The notes under the pieces are model-generated. The model was not told the DNA's origin. It saw only the letters and a program-made list of their open reading frames with translations, and did no database searches. The translations under genes and the position numbers were made by a program. A stretch of 64,000 bases of DNA from Siphonodentalium dalli (lineage: Eukaryota; Mollusca; Scaphopoda; Gadilida; Siphonodentaliidae). Positions 24,468 through 35,586 of the stretch are shown in pieces. Where the stretch lies: the NCBI GenBank assembly GCA_032622095.1, contig CP136061.1, positions 132,252,087-132,316,086 of the forward strand, written 5' to 3'. Each line of letters opens with the position of its first letter. Positions within the stretch are counted from its first letter, which is position 1.

Positions 24468-27178
24468 TGTTACTGCATGTTGAATTTAATAGTTGAGCAT
24501 TCCTACAAATGAATCAATAGGATTCAAGTCGCTACTCTTCATAGCACATTTAGTCATCAAAGAATTAACATCCATATAATAATATTTGTAACTGCATGAT
24601 TCTTTTCTCTTTTTAGCTCAACTTTACTTTGTAAAGTTTGAGCTATTGCCATGGCTTTGTCGTCCGTGTGTACGTTTGTGCGTGTGTGCGTGTGCGCGTG
24701 TGTGCGTGTGTACGTAAGGCGTCAACAATAGAGGCTACAGGTCGTACCTTTGATCAGATCATTATGAAATTTGTCATAGCTGTTGACATCAACATTTGTA
24801 CCGGAATGATTTATTTTGGGGTCATTCGGAAAAAAAAACATGGCCGCCAGCGGCCATCTTAGATTTCAAAATTCAATCCATTAGCACGGGCTACAGGCCG
24901 TACTGTTCGTCTGATCGTCATGAAATTTGTCATGGATGTTAATATTGACATGTAGATGGGAACGAGTAATTTTGGGGTCATTCGGCCAAAAAACATGGCC
25001 GCCAGCAGCCATCTTCGATTTTACTCTTTGCATGACTAAATCCTTTAGCACGGGCTACAGGTCGTACCTTTAGTCAATCATCATAAAATTTGTCATGGAT
25101 GTTAACAATGACATGTAGATGGGAATGAGTCATTTTTGGGTTATTAGGGCAAAAAACATGGCCGCCAGCAGCCATCTTGGATTTTACTCTTTGTATGACT
25201 AAATCCTTTAGCACGGGCTACAGGTCATACCTTTAGTCTGATAATCATGAAATTTGTCATGGCTGTTGAAATTGGAATGTAGATGGGAACGAGTCATTTT
25301 GGGGTCATTCGGACAAAAAACATGGCCGCCAGTGGCCATCTTTGTTTTCAAAATTCAATCCATTAGCACGGGCCACAGGTCGCACTGTTCGTCTGATCAT
25401 CATGAAATTTGTCATGGATGTTAATATTGACATGTAGATGGGAACGAGTTATTTTGGGGTCATTCGGCCCAAAAACATGGCCGCCAGCAGCCATCTTGGA
25501 TTTTACTCTTTGTATGACTAAATTCTTTAGCACGGGCTACAGGTCGTACATTTAGTCTGATCATCATAAAATTTGTCATGGCTGTTGAAATTGGAATGTA
25601 GATGGGAACGAGTCATTTTGGGGTCATTCGGACAAAAAACATGGCCGCCAGCAGCCATCTTGCATTTAAAAATTTAATCCATTAGCACGGGCCACAGTTA
25701 GTACTGTTCGTCTGATCATCATGAAATTTGTCTTGGATGTTAATATTGACATGTAGATGGGAACGAGTACTTTTGGGGTCATTTGGCCGAAAAACATGGC
25801 CGCCAGCAGCCATCTTGGATTTCACTCTTTGTATGACTAAATCCTTTAGCACGGGCTACAGGTTGTATCTTTAGTCTGATCATCATAAAATGTGTCATGA
25901 ATGTTAATAATGACATGTAGATGGGAACGAGTCATTTTGGGGTCATTCGGCCAAAAAACATGGCCGCCAGCAGCCATCTTGGATTTTACTCTTTGTATGA
26001 CTAAATCCTTTAGCACGGGCTACAGGTCGTACCTTTAGTCTGATCATCATAAAAATTTTCATGGCTGTTGAAATTGGAATGTAAATGGGAACGAGTCATT
26101 TTGGGGTCATTCGGACAAAAAACATGGCCGCTAGCAGCCATCTTGGATTTCAAAATTTAATCCATTAGCACGGGCCACAGGTCGTACTGTTCGTCTGATC
26201 ATCATGAAATTTGTCATGGATGTTAATATTGACATGTAGATGGGAACGAGTAATTTTGGGTGTCATTTGGCCAAAAACATGGCCGCCAGCAGCCATCTTG
26301 GATTTTACTCTTTGTATGACTAAATTCTTTAGCACGGGCTACAGGTCGTACCTTTAGTCTGATCATCATAAAATTTGTCATGGTTCTTAACAATGACATG
26401 TAGATGGGAACGAGTAATTTTGGGGTCAATCGGCCAAAAAACATGGTCGCCAGCAGCCATCTTGGATTTTACTCTTTGTATGACTAAATCCTTTAGCACG
26501 GGCTACAGGTTGTACCTTTAGTCTGATCATCATAAAATTTGTCATGAATATTAATAATGACATGTAGATGGGAACGAGTCATTTTGGGGTCATTTGGCCA
26601 AAAAACATGGCCGCCAGCAGCCAACTTGGATTTTACTCTTTGTATGACTAAATCCTTTACCACGGGCTACAGGTCGTACCTTTAGTCTGATTTCGGGGTC
26701 ATTCGGACAAAAAACATGGCCGCCAGTGGCCATCTTGGATTTCAAAATTTAATCCATTAGCACGGGCCACAGGTCGTACCTTTAGTCTGATCGTCATAAA
26801 ATTTGTCATTGATGTTAACGATGACATGTAGTTGGGAACGACTCATTTTGGGGTCATTCGGCTGAAAACATGGCCGCCAGCAGCCATCTTGGATTTTACT
26901 TTTCTCTTCATGTCTATAAACTAGTATTAGACATTCAACTTTCCACATTCCTAATCGCTCCATTGACTGTAATATATTAAATTATTCCCTTTCCAAGTTG
27001 AGCTACAGTGTCATTGACACTTTCATTTATATGTTACTGCTTGTTGAACTTAATAGCTAAGAATTCCTACAAATTAATCAATAGGATTCAAGTCAATTCT
27101 CATTACAGCGCATTTAGTAACCAAAGGTTTAACATCCATATAATAATATTTGTAACTGTAGGATTCTTTGCTTTTTTT
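24468..27178 (+). mobile_element. ATGGCCGCC tandem element between about 145-bp direct repeats
   Basis: The core (24611-27028) starts TTTTAGCTCAACTTTACTTT, which folds on GTAAAGTTTGAGCT, then a GTGTGCGTG microsatellite. About 14 tandem units follow, marked by CATGGCCGCCAG at 24839, 24994, 25157, 25321, 25476, 25640, 25795, 25959, 26123, 26278, 26442, 26606, 26715 and 26869. The right end AAGTTGAGCTACAGTG complements the start. Spacing alternates between about 164 bp (unit with TTTTACTCTTTGTATGAC) and 155 bp (unit with AAAATTTAATCCATTAGC), with one 109-bp deletion. Direct repeats of about 145 bp (24468-24610, 27032-27178) sit outside. No protein is encoded; - strand frames are repeat artefacts. 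Confidence 0.85.
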
Positions 27179-27439
27179 ATATCTTCTATTAAAAAATCAG
27201 ATATCCCTAATCAATCTAAAATATGATTGAATGGAAGATTACCGTGCTTGTATATGCTTTAATAGCTGCATATTCTAGAATTCTAGAACTTAACCTAGAT
27301 AATCAGCAACCAGCAAGCGGTTGCCCGAAATAAACTTCATAAACTGCGTAATCAGAGCATTGTATGGGTGTCAACTAACTTTTAACGTCATATTTTTGGC
27401 TTTTTGTTGAGTAAAATACGTCTATGAAAATAGACAACA

Positions 27440-27728
27440 CTAGCCGATGTGCCCGGCCCTCTTCGTCCGGGCTATTTAGGGATTTTTTTGTGATCGTCTC
27501 CGCCTGGGCAAACTATTGTTTGACTCGGATCGGCCCGGAAACATGCCTATATGAGCGAATATGGTCAAGGTCAAGGACATTGTCGCACGTGAAATTGGAC
27601 CCACCCATATTGTTCCCGGGATCAAAGTAGGCCTACACACCAAATTTGAGTCGGATCGGTCGAGCAGTTTTTCGAGTCTATAACACAAATACATACATAC
27701 AGACAGAAGTTCCAAAATATATAATAGA
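27440..27728 (-). mobile_element. complete short Helitron (non-autonomous)
   Basis: On the - strand it begins TC after A (27728) and ends CTAG (27443-27440) before T. The 3' hairpin GCCCGGACGAAGAGGGCCGGGC is followed by ACATCGG and CTAG. It is the same family as 6496-6852, sharing ATATATTTTGGAACTTCTGT, the GACTCGAAAA/CTGCTCGACCGATCC stretch and CACGTG. Its 289 bp encode nothing. Confidence 0.8.
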
Positions 27729-28302
27729 TAAAATACAAGACAGATAACTCTATATATCCCGTTTACGCTCACGCTTTACGAAGTCCAGCGCAATGAAATT
27801 TCACTATTGTTAACCGGCTGTTGACTCATGGGAATGTCGGGCCTGCAAAACGCGTTATTTGTCAAACTAGCTGGCGACTTTGTGAATTTTGATAGGCGTA
27901 ACACAGCTTATTGGATAAGCATAGAAAGGCAGTGTAATTCGTCGAAATTAATGACAAGTGGTGCAAATTTCAACTTAATGCATAGTTTGTTGTGTTTATC
28001 TTTGTATACTTTCACAAAATTAGCAGTTTGAACCATGTACCATGGCAAATATTAGCAATAGTTTTACCCGTATAGAACGATTAATGGGGATAGAACCGAC
28101 TCGATCAGGAGAGAACCCAAACAATAATCAAAATTCGCGGTTCTTGTCGTTGTTATGACTAGCACAATGAATTTTTCGTTATTAACACGCTCATTGGTGC
28201 CACAGATTGTAATGGGATCGAAAATAACTAATCGAATTATCACCTAGATGCCTCAAAATTGCGTTTTAACTGTCAAAAAGTCGTGAAAATGTATAATTTC
28301 GA

Positions 28303-28392
28303 TCAGGAAGAACCGTCACAAATCAAGCAAGAACCATCACAAACCGGCGTAGAACGATTTCCGATGTAACAGTTCCTACACAGTGGGATTAT
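28303..28392 (-). repeat. right partner of the 90-bp inverted repeat
   Basis: Complement of 22549-22640. Further left, at 28060-28110, TATAGAACGATTAATGGGGA and GAACCGACTCGATCAGGAG may be an additional diverged inverted terminus of the same unit. The RT remnant begins within about 30 bases to the right. Confidence 0.7.
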
Positions 28393-28419
28393 CTTAGCTA
28401 ATTAAGCCTATTATTGAAA

Positions 28420-29100
28420 GGGTGTATTCGTACATGTATCTGTATCCCTCAAGGCTCAATTTTAGGACCTTTTCTATTTTTAGTTTACATAAATGACCTA
28501 CCAGACAACATCAGTTCCGTGACCAGAATGTACGCCGACGATACCTGTCTTACAAATAGCCACCACGATCTGAATGAGTTGGCACGGATTATGAATATGG
28601 ACCTTGAAACCATAGCAACATGGTCAAAAAATTGGCTGGTCAGCTTTAATCCCTCAAAAACAATGGGCATGTCATATTCATTGATTGGCACCTCTGGTGA
28701 TATCCCTAATTTAACTTTTAATAGTGACACAATATCATTTGTTGAGACACACAAACACCTTGGTCTTGAGCTCCAATCTACGGTGGCTGATTTGCGACAT
28801 GCACACAACATATATTATCTCGAGATCTCGACATAATTATCTCGAGATCTCTAGATATTATCTCGAGATCTCAAGATATTATCTCGAGATCTCGACATAT
28901 ATCTCGAGATCTCGACTTAATTATCTCGACATATTATCTCGAGATCTCGACTTAATTATCTCGAGATCTCGACATAATATCTCGGTGGTGTGTGGTCTTA
29001 CTCACTGTCTTACTCGCCTTACACATCTCATTCATAGGAGAACATATTACATTAAGCTTAAATTTTACGTGTTTTACAGGTTTCAACTAACTTTTAGAAG
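28420..29100 (+). pseudogene. non-LTR retrotransposon reverse transcriptase remnant, split by a palindrome array
   Basis: The + strand frame reads IPQGSILGPFLFLVYINDLP (RT block with PQG and the conserved INDLP), then MYADDTCL with the catalytic YADD, FNPSKT, and HKHLGLELQS. CR1/Jockey-type elements show this order. Everything 5' of the PQG block (endonuclease and RT fingers) is absent. Near 28780 the frame shifts, and at 28814 the sequence turns into CTCGAG repeats. After the array (about 29000) a frame with RRTYYIKLKFYVFYRF resembles the next RT segment, suggesting the array sits inside the old gene. It is dead; the frame opens without an ATG. Confidence 0.8.
28814..28985. repeat. CTCGAGATCTCGA palindrome array
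   Basis: About eight units of about 22 bp, of the form TTATCTCGAGATCTCGACAT, each partly self-complementary through CTCGAG and GAGATCTC. The spacing varies. It interrupts the RT remnant. Confidence 0.85.
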
Positions 29101-29529
29101 CAATCATTTCATATAATGTAATGATCCATATACGGCATATAGGTCATATAATAGATCATAATACATAGGGCATGCAATAATATTTTTGGTCAGCAATATA
29201 TCTGTGATAATTACGATTTGGCATGGTATATTTTAAAATATATTAATATATTCGGGTCATCGGACCACAAGATCAATGGCAATTTAACTCATGTCCATCT
29301 TTATTGGTCTTTGGGCATACCGGGTAGTTAGCCTCACTTGTGTTAAGGTCGTGTAATTAGGTCAGCACGTGCTGACCTGCTTATAAATGGAATGCGGTGT
29401 CTGGGCGAGTCGCTTCGGTGACCTAGTGATTATCTTTACCAGTGCGACAAAAGTGGTCGGAATATTTTGTTTTTCATCAGGATTTTATTTCCTATCATCC
29501 AATGTGGATTTATGCTGTGGAAACTCGAC
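29101..29529. other. unassigned DNA with an 18-base perfect palindrome
   Basis: GGTCAGCACGTGCTGACC at about 29361 is perfectly self-complementary. No gene is seen. Confidence 0.5.
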
Positions 29530-30110
29530 ATTTGTGTTAATTGATATATACGCAGAGGGGGGGGGGGGGGGGTCGGAAAAAAATTTCAGGCACGTATGGC
29601 ATTTTTTCCCTTTCGATAATTTTTTATATCCACCCACCCCCACCGCCAAATTTTTTTTCCGTTTACGGCAGTTTTTCCGACCATTTTTTGACACCCATCC
29701 CCCCCTTTTAACACTAAAACAGAGATTTGCGGGGGGAAATTCACTGTAAACAGCTGTATATGAATTTCTGTGCATACTATTTATCATGGATGTTAACATG
29801 GACATGTAAATAGGAATGAGTCATTTTGAGGTCATTCGGCCAAAAAAACATGGCTGCCAGCGGCCATCTTGGATTTCAAAATTTGCAACAAAATACAACA
29901 CGATAACTGCCTGCAGTCAGTTTACCAGTTAGAATTACATTATTTCTCTAATTCAAAGTGGTTTTGAAGCCCAACTCATTGCCAAAACACTAAAAAAACA
30001 AGCAGAATCTTTTTTTTTAGTTGTGGAAAAAATTGCTTGTTGGTGGTTTTGACGACCCACCCACCCCGGCATTTTTTGTTCACCCCCCCCCCCCCCCCGA
30101 TATACGGAGA
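29530..30110 (+). repeat. poly-G-bounded repeat shared with 51905-52445
   Basis: It starts with a G-run of about 18 and GGTCGGAAAAAAATTTCAGG. Then come CACGTATGGC, CGGCAGTTTTTCCGACCATT, TTCACTGTAAACAGCTGTAT and one ATGGCTGCCAGCGGCCATC unit of the 24.8-kb family, ending at CACCCACCCCGGCATTTTTT and a C-run. The copy at 51905-52445 has the same order and orientation. Confidence 0.75.
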
Positions 30111-31080
30111 ACGTTCAACTTATATTTTACTTCCGAAGTTCCGTCAATAATAATCAAATTCAATTGTTACCGGTATTAAATTCAATATGTTCGCACATTC
30201 GGATATATATTGAAACATGGTAGTGTTGATACATTGTGTCACATTCAGCACAGTTCACACCGCAGTGCTTTTTAATGGCAATTAGTCACAAGGGAATTCA
30301 TGGTGTTCATGACATATGCTCAAAGGGTGAGTATAGTCCACTTGATACTAGTGGTACGGTTGACAAGTATGCTCTACAGTTTCCAGACACTTGTAAATGA
30401 TTTATTCACAAAAGTATATGCAGATTCCTTAATTTAAAATAATAAATTATATTATAGATTACACTGGAATATACTTAACTCATCCACAAATGGCACAATC
30501 GGCCAGTAAATACAATTTCAGCCCAAGTGTCAAGGAACTTCGTTTAACATTCGTTTAACACCCCTCACTCTGTTCCACCATTCTCAGCAATTAATTAATG
30601 GTACACATTTTATCCACTAATATATAGTTACATGGTTAGCCTTTTGCTACTTAGGAGCTGCTGTCCATCTGAATTTATGATATTTATTATTTTTAATACC
30701 GGTACCTACATAGATAGTGCGGTACAACAAAATCATTGGAATTGTCTATCTCATTTAAGTGTCAGATGTAAATTGTAACATCTTAAGTTAAAGTCATATG
30801 TAGATTTTAACATTTATAGTCTGAGAGAAAGCAGCAATTTATTTGTGCAAGTGCTTACCCATTACTATTAGTATTACTAATGTAGTTGAGCCAGAGTGAG
30901 AGGTTTTATGTTAGACATGATGATTATTATTTATAAAATTTATGATTAAACATCATATACATTTTTATACAAATCAAATAATAATTATTTTGGACTTGAT
31001 TTGTAATTTATAATGAAAATATATACACAATTTATACAATTAAGTATACTCTCCATATGAGAGGTCAATTCAGTCTGGTG
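30111..31080. other. about 1 kb of AT-rich DNA without a supported gene
   Basis: No frame of interest. It directly precedes the 31139-31307 exon and could be its intron. Confidence 0.45.
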
Positions 31081-31138
31081 CTAGTCTTAGGAATGTGACC
31101 TGATTCAGTTGATTCAACTTGATTGCCCCCTGCTTGAG

Positions 31139-31307
31139 TGGACCACACTATAATCATATCAACATTTGTTTTCATTGGGCTGGAATATTGGTGACTGCTT
31201 TATTCTTCGTTATCATATGTGGGGGTATGATGCTACATTATGCAGTTAAAAATCTAATTCAACATTATGATACAAATGAAGCCTCGTCTGTAGAGCCAAG
31301 ACAATAA
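31139..31307 (+). CDS. terminal exon of an unrecognised single-pass membrane protein
   Basis: The frame reads GPHYNHINICFHWAGILVTA, then LFFVIICGGMMLHYAVKNLI, and ends QHYDTNEASSVEPRQ with TAA at 31305-31307. About 23 hydrophobic residues form one membrane segment, followed by a short hydrophilic tail. A plausible acceptor (CCCCCTGCTTGAG) precedes it, and AATAAA lies at 31381, about 75 bases after the stop, so this looks like a last exon. The upstream part of the gene is not identified. A decayed, inverted relative lies at 51410-51925 and extends into the 3' flank. Phase and start are inferred; no ATG opens the frame. It could also be an old gene-derived repeat rather than a live exon. Confidence 0.45.
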
Positions 31308-32004
31308 GCTATTTGGTGATTGGATTATTGTGTGAAATTATTAATTATTCCAGCAGTTCTTGGTACCGAAATGGACAAAAAATAAAGTAATATCTTCAAC
31401 ATCTCAAATATATTAAAATCCATTGATTTTGTTGTCTCTCAATAATTGCACAGATCCTATATACAAGGAAGATGATGATATGAGAAACTCAAGATTTGTT
31501 ACCAGATAAATTCTTTGTTGAAAATATCTTGCCATTTTTGGATGGATTTATGCAAAACATGCCTCTCCCCTTCACATTACTTCTTTCAGTTGAAAACTAT
31601 TGTGGAGTTCAGAACTATATAATGTCTTCTATGGAATAAACAGTGTTATTTTCACAATTGAGACATTTTACTATCGTCATTTGTGATTTTAGATGAGCGG
31701 GTGATTTACGCTTAAAGTCCGCTATTATAGAAGAGTAAGGCAGCGTACCTCGATGTAATAATAATGGAGTAGTTTCGCTATAACGATTTCACTGGCTGGT
31801 TTACGAAACTTGGACTAGCATTTGCGTCAATATACAGTTTATTGTAATTGATATAGGCCCACATAAAGAGACGGGCATATACTATAATACACACGGAGGT
31901 CAGTTTTATTTTAGATAAAGTCAAAATCGCACTGCAAGCATCGGCAGTCTATAACATTCTAAAAATGTGTATGGTGGGAAAACATTACCGAGTAGCCTAT
32001 TTAA

Positions 32005-32384
32005 CCCTTTACCCAACAAAACCGGCCAAATAAAGCTTCAACAGCCTAAAATATCTTCGGTCTGTCTCAATAGAACCATACAAATATGGATATCATTGGA
32101 ACCGGCTCCTTGACCACATTGTGATAGTTACAGTTATGCCCTGTGCCAATGCATTCTCTTATATATGCGAGTCGACCATAGGTCGCCTCGCATATATAAG
32201 AGAATGCATTGGCCTAAACAAAATCTTTTTTTAACACTTACCATTTTTTCTTACATTCTTTAACAATTTTATAATTTTTAATGTGTTAAGCCAATGCATT
32301 CTCTTATATATGCGAGGCGACCTATGGTCGACTCGCATATATAAGAGAATGCATTGGCACAGGGCCCTTCTGTTGGGTAAAGGG
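32005..32384. mobile_element. inverted-repeat element with two mirror-image hairpins
   Basis: Ends CCCTTTACCCAACA and TGTTGGGTAAAGGG. Inside, hairpin 1 (32145-32213) and hairpin 2 (32290-32358) both begin GCCAATGCATTCTCTTATAT and end with its complement. The two are reverse complements of each other, the same plan as 15303-15567. CCCTGTGCC/GGCACAGGG extends the outer pairing. It is copied with the segmental duplication (about 43668-44055). Confidence 0.85.
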
Positions 32385-32588
32385 ATATAACAGACGGCCA
32401 TATAGCATATTCTATTTACAAGAAAATGTTTTAAACATTAACGCTTTCGGCTTGTTTTTGTTTTTGACCCGGAGATCCCCGGAGATCCCCGTCAAAATAT
32501 AGAGGTGTAAAGTCTATCGACGTTCGAAGTTAGACATGCAAAGTCTCGTCTTATGCTGCCTACATATACTGAATTTTTTTTTTTCCAG

Positions 32589-32724
32589 ATTCCACTGATC
32601 AGATGCCGGGCGAATTCATCAGGACACATCCCGGAATTTCACGAAGCTGTCAGCGGTTTCGTCAACCATATCCGTGACCAATCGAGCGTCCTCCTGGCGG
32701 AGATACAAGCCGTCCAGATAAATG
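32589..32724 (+). CDS. internal exon of a single-pass membrane protein gene
   Basis: A strong acceptor, pyrimidine tract TTTTTTTTTTTCCAG, ends at 32588, and a donor G|GTTTGT follows 32724. The 136-bp frame reads IPLIRCRANSSGHIPEFHEA, then VSGFVNHIRDQSSVLLAEIQ, then AVQIN, ending one base into a codon. The next exon (35587) begins with two bases that complete an Asp codon, so the phases fit. The peptide is amphipathic and probably helical, lying just outside the membrane segment encoded by the next exon. G+C is higher than in the flanks. The intron of 2862 bp is filled by the 33192-35229 and 33448-34573 elements. An identical exon is at 44246-44381. Upstream exons are not found in the window. 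Confidence 0.65.
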
Positions 32725-33191
32725 GTTTGTGTATTCAACTGTACTAAACAAACACTTCAGTTTTCTATAAATACGCGGTATATTTGGTATCGTTAAAAAA
32801 AAAAATTCTCAATCATATTCCATTTCATTCTGGTTTCAAATTGCCTATTTTAGATGTATAGTCCAGACATATTAAGTCAGCCCTCGAAATGAGGAAAAAT
32901 CTTCCACGGCAAGTTTAATGCTATGACATTATAGATTCCACATGTTGCCACGGCATTTCCCACGGCATTGCTTATATTTCTGTCGTCAATTTCGATGACT
33001 GTAAATTAAGTCTCACATTATCGTCAATAGCGTTTATATAGGTCATTTTGGTATAAATCTATACAGGGGGGGGGGGGGGTCGATATACAAATGGGGTGAT
33101 TTCTCAGTGAAATTAACCCTCCAATATGGCCTACAAAGCGAGTAAACGATAACGACGACAGATCAACCTTCTTTTTTCTTCTTTTTTTTAA

Positions 33192-35229
33192 CTAGCAGCT
33201 GGTGTGACTAATTACCGCCCGGACGCCCCCATGGTCACGTGGACGGTATATTTCGACGTTATAATGTAGCGGCATACTACCTGAGGGCAACCTAGAAAAT
33301 TTTACTCGCTCCCTCGTCTCCGGTTGGTGTTATTAGCCCCGCAAATGCCGATATTGGCCAAGAGAGCACGGTTGTCTTCGTGTGGTTTCGGACAGTATAT
33401 TTTGATGATTCGTGGTAATGCAATACCAACTAAGTGTGACATCCAAACAGGGATGTGGCTAGGGGGGGGGGGGGGGGTGTGGGGTTGTCTCACCCCCAGC
33501 ATAGAGCTATATTTTCAATAGTTGGAAATTCCTAATTTCAGGTAAAAACAATTTATTGGGGGGAATTTATTGTTTTTCGACCAATATTTGCATATGTTCC
33601 TATTTTTGGACAAAAATTTTGACAGAAATGGTCATCAGTTGGAAATTTTCCAACCTTAGGGTGTGACAGGTTGGAAATTTCCAACACTTGGAAAGCTTGT
33701 GTCCTGGTCCCTCCCCCGGGGCCAGTCAAATACTTCTAGTAATAATTTAAGAAAACAATATTGTCATACAATTGGTCAACATTGTCATTGGAATTGTCAT
33801 CAGTTGGAAATTTTCCAACCTAAGTGGGGGTGTAGGGTTTGAAATTTCCAACAGTAGGAAGGCTTGAGGCTAGTCTAGATGTTAGGATTTTGCGATTTTC
33901 TTGTTCAGATTTCAAAATTTTCGCACACCGGGCCGATGTGTCATTGCCCCATCCACATGGCACATGGCCAATACAAAACTGCTAATTAGTTTAGCAAAAC
34001 AATATTTTACTACATTTGGTCAAACTTGTAGACATAAATGGTCATCAGTTGAAGAATTTTCCAACCTGAGGGGGAGCATGAGGTTTGAAATTTCCAACAC
34101 TAGGAAAGCTTCAGTTGAGGCCAGTCTAGATGCTAGGATTTGCGATTTTCTTGTATAGTTTTCAATTTTTTCTCACACCGGGCCGAACAACCATGGTCGG
34201 CGCTGTGTTTCCTGGTCTGTTGTCGGTAGCTGTGTGCATTTGTCTGGAATTAGACCACTAGTTGTTTTTTTGGGGCAATTTTCAGGTTAAAATATCTTAA
34301 TGTTATCATACGGGGATATTCAGAAGCATGGCTTATCAATATATAGGAAATTAGGCCTGAGCATGAGGTACAGCAAGGGGGGGGGGGGTGCAAATAGAAT
34401 TATGCAAAAAGTTGTGTGTTGGTGTGATTCCGACTCAAGGGGGGGGGTGCAAATGGAATTATGCAAAAAGTTGTGTTGGTGTGATTCTGACTCAAGGGGG
34501 GGGGGGGGGTGGTGCAGTTGGAATTTCCCAAGGTGGACACCCCCTCAACGGAGACCCTCTAGCCACATCCCTGCATCCAAATATTGACTCGATGACGCGT
34601 CCATGGTAAAATACCGTATAGACAAACAGATCCCGGGAGATGCCGGGCGTCCCCATGGTCCCGTGGACACTATATCTCGACGTTATGAGGTAGCGGCATA
34701 CTACCTGAGGGCAACCTAGATAATTTTACTCGCTGGCTCATCTCCGGTCGGTGTTATTAACCTCGAAAATGCCGATATTGGCTAAGAGAGCCAGGGGAGC
34801 CCCGCTGTCTTTGTGTGGTTTCGGAAAGTATATTGTGGAGTGTGACGTCCAAATATTGACTCGCTGAGGCGTCCACGGCCGATGTTATTAACCCCTCAAA
34901 ATTGCCTCTCCCGGGATCTTTTTGTCAATACGGTATTTTGCCGAATTTTGAGAGGTTAATAATAACATCGGCCGTTGACGCGTCAGCGATTCAATATTTG
35001 GATGTCACACTTAGGTGGTATTGCACTATACCGCGCAGCATCAAAATATACTGTCATAAACCACACGAAGACACCCGGGCTCTCTTTGCCAATATCGGCA
35101 TTTACGGGGTTAATAACACCGGCCGAAGACGAGGGAGCGATTAAATGTTCTAGGTTGCCCTCAGGACGTAGGGATATAGCATCCACGGGCCCATGGGGGT
35201 GCCCGGGTGGTAATTAGTCACACCGCTAG
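33192..35229. mobile_element. 2-kb element with arms of about 260 bp in inverted orientation
   Basis: The left arm (33192-33447 plus the few bases after the hAT insertion) and right arm (about 34945-35229) are reverse complements. Both have GGTGTGACTAATTACC at the tip and CTGAGGGCAACCTAGAA, AATGCCGATATTGG and AAGTGTGACATCCAAA inside. A third, partial copy in the left-arm orientation lies at about 34633-34880. The arms differ at roughly one base in eight. No transposase frame is seen. It sits in the intron between the two membrane-protein exons. Confidence 0.8.
33448..34573 (+). mobile_element. hAT-like non-autonomous insertion with 8-bp target duplication
   Basis: Termini CAGGGATGTGGCTAG and CTAGCCACATCCCTG are perfect inverted repeats, flanked by CATCCAAA at 33440-33447 and again at 34574-34581. 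An 8-bp duplication plus CAGGG ends is typical of hAT. Removing the element restores GTGACATCCAAATATTGA, which is present as the uninterrupted site in the right arm of the host element (complement, near 34992). The interior holds GTTGGAAATTTTCCAAC units, G-runs and a 67-bp tandem pair (34375-34510). It has no transposase. Confidence 0.9.
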
Positions 35230-35586
35230 CGGTGCAAGTTCAGGGGAGCGGGTGTCGCATTTACAGTGTGTTATAATAGAGGGATGCGTTGTCTGCGTAA
35301 TGATGACAAACTCATTGTATCGCGATATGTTTGATATTTCACAAATTTTTAAATAAATTTGTTCATTCTCCAGAATGTAATAAAGACGGTGACACTCGGT
35401 GTTGGCCGCACTACTACACCGACGTCCGCATGACATCGTGACGTCAATCAACAGTCGGCCAGAACTGCAACTTGTGAACATGATGGCAAAACTTATCAGA
35501 AATGGTCTCCGATTGAGTGACATGCTTGGCAAATATGTACGGGCCTACGCGCAACATAACTAAAACGATCATATTGTTTTCTTCAG
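35230..35586. other. remaining intron before the last membrane-protein exon
   Basis: A - strand frame (35218-35532) has no recognisable motif and is probably chance. The intron ends TTGTTTTCTTCAG at 35586. Confidence 0.5.

Larger units (their letters stand above)
31499..33955 (+). repeat. segmental duplication, copy 1 (partner 43175-45596)
   Basis: From TTACCAGATAAATTCTTTGT to CATTGCCCCATCCACATG this segment matches 43175-45596 in the same orientation, with only scattered substitutions and small indels. Differences include the G-run at 33066 (14 versus 12), the G-run at 33462 (16 versus 8), GGAGATCCCC twice versus once, and a TATA insertion in the second copy's first hairpin. It carries an inverted-repeat element, a coding exon, the left arm of a larger element and the first 508 bases of an hAT insertion. 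Confidence 0.95.

Noticed and set aside
26223-26963. Minus-strand frames in the ATGGCCGCC tandem array
   Set aside because: They follow the tandem unit and end wherever a unit differs; no conserved product.
28060-28110. Second terminus proving 28060-28392 is a complete element
   Set aside because: The similarity to the inverted 90-bp repeat is only in short words (GAACGATT, GAACC) and cannot be trusted by eye.
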